From: Cryptomeria japonica
Taxonomy: Eukaryota > Streptophyta > Pinopsida > Cupressales > Cupressaceae
Assembly: GCF_030272615.1 (NCBI RefSeq)
Contig: NC_081412.1
Coordinates: 669,874,852 to 669,938,851, forward strand
DNA: 64,000 bases
Direction: 5' to 3'
The notes under the pieces: generated by a model
Told to the model about the DNA's origin: nothing
What the model saw: the letters and a program-made list of their open reading frames with translations, nothing else
Databases searched by the model: none
Shown here: piece after piece, positions 58,517 through 64,000 of the stretch
Numbering within the stretch: the stretch's first letter is position 1
Layout of the letters: each line of letters opens with the position of its first letter
Translations under genes and position numbers: made by a program

Positions 58517-59970
58517 TGTTGGCATTTCAATAAGGATATTGACATATAACTGATTAAGGATATTTACTGTCTTAATATCATTATTTTGTCATTGATGTCA
58601 AGAAATTGATTTTCTAATTCAGTATGATGTTGCCATATCTTAAGAATTATATTTTGAAGAATATAAAGAATTCGGTAAAAGACATAGAAAGAATATGATG
58701 AATAAGGGGATGAATAAGGTATTCAATGGGCAACTATTACCAAGTCAGACAATGATGAGATCATGATGTTTTAGATTGTTTTGATATCTTACATATGTTG
58801 TAAATTGTAAAGGTCAATACTATACTATGTTACCGAGCAAAGAACCTAGTCGGTAAACCCTAAGGTTATCACTATTGGTTAATGAAGGCGGAATGTCTAC
58901 CGAGTGAAGTTTAGTTGTCACCGAGTTGTAACCGAGTAATAACAGAATGCATTAAATGATTGGATGCGTTATTTAATAAAGGAAGCTGATGAGGTGGCTA
59001 TGATTAAATGATTGGTAAGTCGTGAATCAAGTTTGTTAAACAATCTATGGTATAGGAAAATCAGCAAAGAGATCTACAGCTTAGATTGAACCGCAATACC
59101 CTAGCACAAGTTCCAAGGAATATATGCAAGTTCCGAGGCAAGGCAAAACATTTTCAGATCGAAGGATACATTGAACCTGGACAAGATTGAAGATCTAACG
59201 GCTATGATTGATCATGGGAAATGTGATCAAGGAGATTAAGCGGTTAGCTAATTGTTTATAAATACGAAACTATTGATAAACAATGAAAGCGGGCAAATGT
59301 AAGCACAGGGTTGCTACATAGTGATTACCAAGCACAAAAGCTTGAAGACCTGTTTGAGAAACAGAGTATAGAAGCCTAGTAGATGAACAAGATTATTTCT
59401 TTGTCTAGATTATATTGAGCAAATAAGAATCTGCTTCAGCATTTTAGATGTGAAGTTGCAGATAGATTTTTATTACTATTATTTTGTGAAATAATAGAAA
59501 TTCTCTTAACTGAGTGGACTTAACAATCTTATTTGTAAATCCTCTAGCAAGGTGACATTTTGATTGAGTGTTTGAAACACTTTGATAAGGTCACTTCTAA
59601 CAAAGTGAAGATCCTAATAGAACTAAGGGAAATCCCTTAACCAGGTCACATCTAGCAATGTGTTTTGTAATCTTTAACAAGATTTTCTTTTAACCAAGCA
59701 TACTCTAGAAGAGTATATTTCTTAGTGGGTCCGAAATCCCACAGTGGTTTTTCCCTATTTGGGTTTCCATGTTAAATCTAGTGTTATGAGATTTATGATG
59801 TTTATATGCTTTTGAGTTTGCATGTTTAGTAGTTTTGGTTATTTTACTGAAGTATATGTTACTAAGGTTGAATCTGATGTTTTTATGGAAGATTAAGTTT
59901 GTATGATTCAACCCCCCTCTCATATTGTTAGTTTGGCATCTATACTAAACTTTTAGTATCAGAACTATCA
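58517..59970 (+). repeat. 5' LTR of the plus-strand copia element
   Basis: 1454 bp, starting TGTTGGCATTTCAA and ending CAGAACTATCA, two bases before the primer site. A TATA box TATAAATA (59257-59264) lies in a plausible promoter position. The partner LTR is not in the window, so the left boundary rests on the TG start, on similarity to the other copia LTR start, and on the preceding purine run. Confidence 0.8.
59257..59264 (+). promoter_or_regulatory. LTR TATA box
   Basis: TATAAATA within the copia LTR, about 740 bp from its start. Transcription would begin some 30 bp downstream; this is inferred from spacing rules only. Confidence 0.5.
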
Positions 59971-59972
59971 AT

Positions 59973-59984
59973 TGGTATCAGAGC
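59973..59984 (+). promoter_or_regulatory. Copia primer-binding site
   Basis: TGGTATCAGAGC is an exact match to the complement of the initiator methionine tRNA 3' end, two bases after the LTR end. Confidence 0.93.
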
Positions 59985-60037
59985 TTTGGACTCTGGAAGA
60001 AGAAAAGTTTAAAGGCACTTGAGTTAAAGATCCAAAG

Positions 60038-61150
60038 ATGTATAAGAGGGATGCACCAAAGATGAACAAGTCAAGTTTCTCTACATGGTAGAAAAGGATG
60101 AAGTTGCACCTATTCGGAGTTGGAGAATATGCTATATATTATCTGAAGAATGATTTCATTCCACCGAGCACCTATCCATTGAAAATGGAAGAGATAAAGG
60201 AAAAGCAAGAACATATCCAAGCAATGATTGAAATAACATCTGCATTGACCGATTCAGAGTTTGATGATCTAGAAGGCTGCAATGATGCAAAGGCAATGTG
60301 GGATAAGCTCATATCTGTGTAAGGAGGTGATGAACATGTTCAAAGAGAAAAATTAGATAGGCTAAGAGAACAACTTGAATCTATGAGAATGAATGAAGGT
60401 GAGAAAATAACTCAGTATAGTACAAGACTAAAGGAGATTGTCAATCAAATCAAAGGAGCGGGTGGAACTATTGAAGAAAAGGATATAACAAGTAAGTTGT
60501 TAAGAACCCTTCTACCAGCTTATGCAATCCGAGTCCCTGCAATCAATGAATTGAGGTTTGTACCGAATATGCTAGTTTCTTTAGATGCTACTATTGGTAA
60601 GCTACATGCTTTTGAGTTAAGTAATTTTGATAACAGTGGATCATCGGTAAATAAAGTAGAATCTACTTTTAGTTCTTTTCATCTTGATGAATCTGATGAT
60701 TACAATGATAGAATGAGTAAGTACATTGAAGCAGATCATAGTGGAGCAAGTGAGAGATTCCGCAAGAATATGGAAAAAGTACACAAGTTGTATGAGGAAA
60801 TCAGGAAACAAGAAGAGTTTGAAGCACTATTAGCCAGAAGGTTACCAAGAGGCAAAGGTAAGTATAAAGGAAAACTACCTTTGAAATGTTTCAATTGTGA
60901 CAAAATTGGACATATGGCTTCTAACTATCTTGACAGAGAGTCTAATGAAAAGAGAGATTACCGAGATGATAGGAAGAAAGATAATCATTATAGAGGACAC
61001 CGAGATTTTAGAAGAAGAGATAAGAAGACATGCCTAATAGCTGATGAGGAATCTCATGATGATAAATCAGATGAAACTGATACAGAGGAAGTTGTTTATG
61101 TGGCTATCAAAGATGGATCAGATGAAGAAAGGTATGAAGAAAAAGCCCTA
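60038..61150 (+). pseudogene. Copia gag
   Basis: ATG at 60038 (MYKRDAPKMNKSSFSTW) is chosen because it opens the frame 54 bp after the primer site. TAG at 60089-60091 replaces Gln before KRMKLHLFGV, and TAA follows LISV near 60320. Capsid motifs AKAMWDKL, MRMNEGEKITQYSTRLKEIV and LLRTLLPAYAIRV follow in the same frame. The nucleocapsid knuckle CFNCDKIGHMASNY retains Cys, Cys and His but the last Cys is Tyr. Gag runs directly into protease without a frame change. It would form the virus-like particle in which reverse transcription occurs. Confidence 0.9.
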
Positions 61151-62560
61151 CTATCTCATATAAGTAAAAAAGATTCTTGGATCATAGATAGTGGATGTTC
61201 ACATCATGTGACAGGTGATAAACACAAGTTTGTTATGTTAGAAGACTATGATGGAGGCTATGTAAGATTTGGTAATGATGCACCATGTCTGGTAAGAGGT
61301 AAAGGATCTATAACACTTCTTGACAATGAAAAATGCAATGATGTTTATTGGGTTGAAGGTTTGAAATAAAATTTGTTGAGTGTAGCACAGCTAAACAACA
61401 CAGGTTACCGAATAGAATTTCAGAATGGAATTGTCAAAGTTCATGAAAAGAATGGAAAGTTAGCTACTATCGGGACACAAACAAAAGGTAACACATTTCA
61501 CCTTGACTCAACTCGGAATAAGTGTTTATATGCAAAGATAGATGATACCTAGTTATGACATAAAAGGTTTTGTCATGTAAATTTTGATAATTTGATCAAA
61601 ATAAGCAAGAAGCACCGAGTAAGAGGTCTACCAACTCTTGAGAAACTTGAGAATGTTATGTGCTGAGGATGCCAGATGGGTAAGATGACAAGATCAAGCT
61701 TTACAAGTAAGTCCTACACTTCCAAGCGAATTTTAGATATTGTGCATACTGATCTTTGTGGTCCTATGAAAATTCAAAGTTATTATGGTGATAAATACTT
61801 CATATTATTTGTGGATGATTACTCAAGGATGATGTTAGTAATGTTCACATGTTTAAATGGTACAAGGCAAGAGTTGAAAATGAAACAGGAAGACAACTGA
61901 AATGTCTTAGATCAGATAGAGGAGGTGAGTTCACATCTGATGAGTTTAATTTATACTGCAATGATCATGGTATTAAAAGACAAGTATCTGCACTGAGAAC
62001 TCCACAACAAAATAGAATTGCTGAGAGAAGAAATAGATCTATTGTGGATTGTGCCAGAACCTTGATGATTGAAAAGAAAGTGCCACAAACATTTTGGAGA
62101 GAAGCAATAAGCACAGTAGTTTACACCCTAAACTGAGTACAATTGAAGAAAGGAACTTTGAAGACACCATATGAAATTTGGTATGACAAGAAACCTAATG
62201 TAAGTTATTTTAAAATCTTTGGAAGTAGATGTTATGTTCACAAAGATGATAGAAATGGCAAGTTTGATCAGAAAAGTGAGGAAGGAACATTTGTAGGATA
62301 TTCTTCTAGAAGCAAAGCATTTAAATGTCTGATCAAATCATCTAACAAAATAGTAGAAAGTGCAAATGTAAAAATTGATGAATTTGCAGAAAGGAATGAT
62401 GAAGGAGATTCCAAGGAACTAGAAGATTATGATGAATTTGTCTATGTTCAACCAAGAAGTCTTACCGAGTAGACTGCTGAAGGAAATGAAGAGAACATCC
62501 AGTTATGGAGTGATGGAGAAGATCATACAGAGCCTACCGAGTCAGTATTAGCCAAGTATG
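61151..62560 (+). pseudogene. Copia protease and integrase
   Basis: Protease motif WIIDSGCSHHVTG lies near 61180. A TAA follows VYWVEGLK; then LLSVAQLN and GAG-pre-integrase with TAG at 61550-61552 and TGA at 61556-61558 (both at Trp positions) before HKRFCH, and TGA at 61664-61666 inside the C-x-x-C (Arg likely). Integrase core: HTDLCGPM, FVDDYSRMM, then a frame change with about 30 bp missing near 61850, CLRSDRGGEF and PQQNRIAERRN, so all three catalytic acids are present. TGA at 62134-62136 (Arg likely) and TAG at 62470-62472 (Gln likely) follow. Inactive but close to consensus. Confidence 0.9.
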
Positions 62561-62610
62561 TCAAAAGACATCATGCACCAAGTCAGATTATAGGAGATAA
62601 GGATGATCCA

Positions 62611-64000
62611 GTGATGACAAGCAACAAACTGAGACAAAACACATGTTTCATATCTGAATTTGAACCGAGAATAGTGAAAGAAGCATTTAATAGTGAAGAT
62701 TGGATAAATGCTATGACAGAAGAGATTGATCCAATCAAGAAGAATGACACATGGACACTAATCGCAAGACCAAAGGACAAAAATGTAATCGGTACAAAGT
62801 GGATTTTCAGAAACAAACTGAATGAAAAAGGTGAAGTCATTAGAAATAAAGCAAGACTAGTTTGCAAAGGTTATGCTCAAGAAGAAGGAATTGATTATGG
62901 TGAAACTTTTGCACCTATGGCAAGACTTGAAGGAGTAAGAACATTGTTGGCATATGTTGCTTACAAGAATTTCAAGATATATCAAATGGATGTCAAATCT
63001 GCATTTTTGAATGGTATACTAGAAGAACAAGTTTTTATTGAACAACCTGAAGGATTTGTTGAAGATAAGAATAAAGATCAGGTATGTAAATTGAACAAAG
63101 CTTTATATGGTTTGAAACAAGCACCTAGAGCATGGTATGAAAGATTACACTCTTATTTGATTAAGATTGGTTTTATAAGGACAAGTGAGAACAACAATAT
63201 GTACATGAAGAATGATGAAAATGGAATACTGATCTCAGCCATATTTGTTGATGACATTATATTTTGTGGAAATGACTCTTTATGCAAGAACTTTGGAAAT
63301 GAAATGAGCAAAGAATTTGAGATGTCATTAATCGGTGAGATAAAGTATTTTATAGGTTTACAGATACTACAAATGAAAGATGAGATCTTTATTACCCAAT
63401 CCAAGTACATAAAGGAAATCTTGAAGAAATTTGGAATGGAGGATTCAAAACAAGTAAGTACTCCTATGACTACCAACTGTAAATTATCAAAGAATAATGA
63501 ATCTGCATCTATTGATGAGACACTCTACCGATTTATGATTGGAAAACTGCAATATGTTGTTCACAATAGACCAGATATAGCACATGTAGTAGGTATAGTT
63601 GTAAGATTTTTTGCAGATCCCAAGGAAACACACATGACAAAAATCAAGAGAATTTTTAGATATTTGAAAGGCACTGAAGATTATGGCTTAGTATATCAGA
63701 AAGGAAATGATTTTGATTTAAACATTTATACTGATGCTGATTGGGCAGGCAACATTGATGACAAGAAAAGCACAAGTGGTGGAGCTTTCTTTTTGGGAGA
63801 AAGACTAGTGAGTTGGCTTAGCAAGAAACAAGGATGTGTTTCATAGTCAACGACAGAAGCTGAATATGTTGTTGCAGCATTGAATTGCACTAATATAGCA
63901 TGGATCAAACAACTATTGGAAGGTATAAATGAGCAAGTTACCGAGCCAGTAACTATATTCTGTGACAATACTAGTGCCATTAACATTTCAAAGAATCCTG
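62611..64000 (+). pseudogene. Copia reverse transcriptase and RNase H (incomplete)
   Basis: A single open frame of 411 codons carries the whole RVT_2 domain: [86 protein letters not shown], the catalytic [11 protein letters not shown] and [13 protein letters not shown], then the RNase H start ([19 protein letters not shown]). TAG at 63844-63846 stands where Gln precedes STTEAEY. The frame continues with TTEAEYVVAALNCTNIAWIK and CDNTSAINISKNP to the window edge. It is the best preserved enzyme in the window; catalytic residues are present. Confidence 0.92.

Larger units (their letters stand above)
58517..64000 (+). mobile_element. Ty1-copia element, plus strand, cut by the window end
   Basis: 5' LTR (58517-59970), primer site, gag, protease, integrase, reverse transcriptase and part of RNase H in copia order. 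The 3' end and 3' LTR are beyond 64000. It is related to, but distinct from, the minus-strand copia: the LTR starts share TGTTGG and a TTGTCATTGATGTCAA word, and the proteins align throughout. Only about one frameshift and roughly nine premature stops were found in 4 kb, so it looks younger or less decayed than its neighbour. Confidence 0.9.

Noticed and set aside
52024-63476. Frames on the strand opposite to copia reverse transcriptase
   Set aside because: They are shadows of the copia coding strand; the true frames carry the catalytic motifs.
1-64000. CRISPR array or bacterial-type operon
   Set aside because: The direct repeats found are tandem or LTR-type without regular unique spacers, and the gene content is that of plant retrotransposons.

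Overview
This window looks like heterochromatic, repeat-dominated DNA from a seed plant, most likely a gymnosperm (inferred). The reasons are plant-type LINEs with a DUF4283/CCHC ORF1 and an RNase H domain, Ty1-copia elements with methionine-tRNA type primer sites, long AT-rich spacers, many nested and decayed insertions, and a SAUR-like auxin-response gene relic. No intact host gene is visible. Nearly all coding capacity belongs to transposable elements with stop codons and frameshifts. No rRNA, tRNA gene or CRISPR array was seen.

Layout. 1-5222: AT-rich spacer with a 3x21-bp repeat and an (AT)n tract. 5240-10110: a 5'-truncated minus-strand LINE bounded by a 17-bp target-site duplication (TSD), with a long reading frame beyond RNase H. 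10446-10791: a SAUR-like pseudogene. 10997-20198: a complete minus-strand LTR element without recognisable pol, coding for a Gln/Asn/Pro-rich protein. 20461-26528: a full-length minus-strand LINE (6068 bp) with a 14-bp TSD. 26543-32031: AT-rich spacer with a probable tRNA-derived SINE near 29.2 kb. 32032-34080: LTR, primer site and decayed gag of a plus-strand LTR element, followed directly by a partial second member of the pol-less family (34093 to about 39440) that holds a five-copy 467-bp tandem array. 39444-39760: start of a plus-strand LINE ORF2. 41124-41417: an unrecognised charged reading frame. 41975-43915: a very long pyrimidine-rich tract. 44314-44779: a short LINE 3' fragment. 45108-45890: a LINE ORF1 relic beside a partial LTR. 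49405-58460: a minus-strand copia array in which a central LTR is shared by one complete and one truncated internal region. 58517-64000: a plus-strand copia element, head to head with that array and running off the window.

How the parts relate. The two LINEs and the copia elements once encoded their own copying machinery: endonuclease and reverse transcriptase for the LINEs; gag, protease, integrase, reverse transcriptase and RNase H for copia. All are now broken. The two pol-less LTR elements share LTR ends, a TATA box, a polypurine tract and a stem-loop next to that tract whose sequence differs but whose pairing is kept; they presumably depended on another element's enzymes. In the frames I translated, most in-frame stops replace Gln, Trp or Arg codons through C-to-T or G-to-A changes, as expected if methylated cytosines decayed after silencing.
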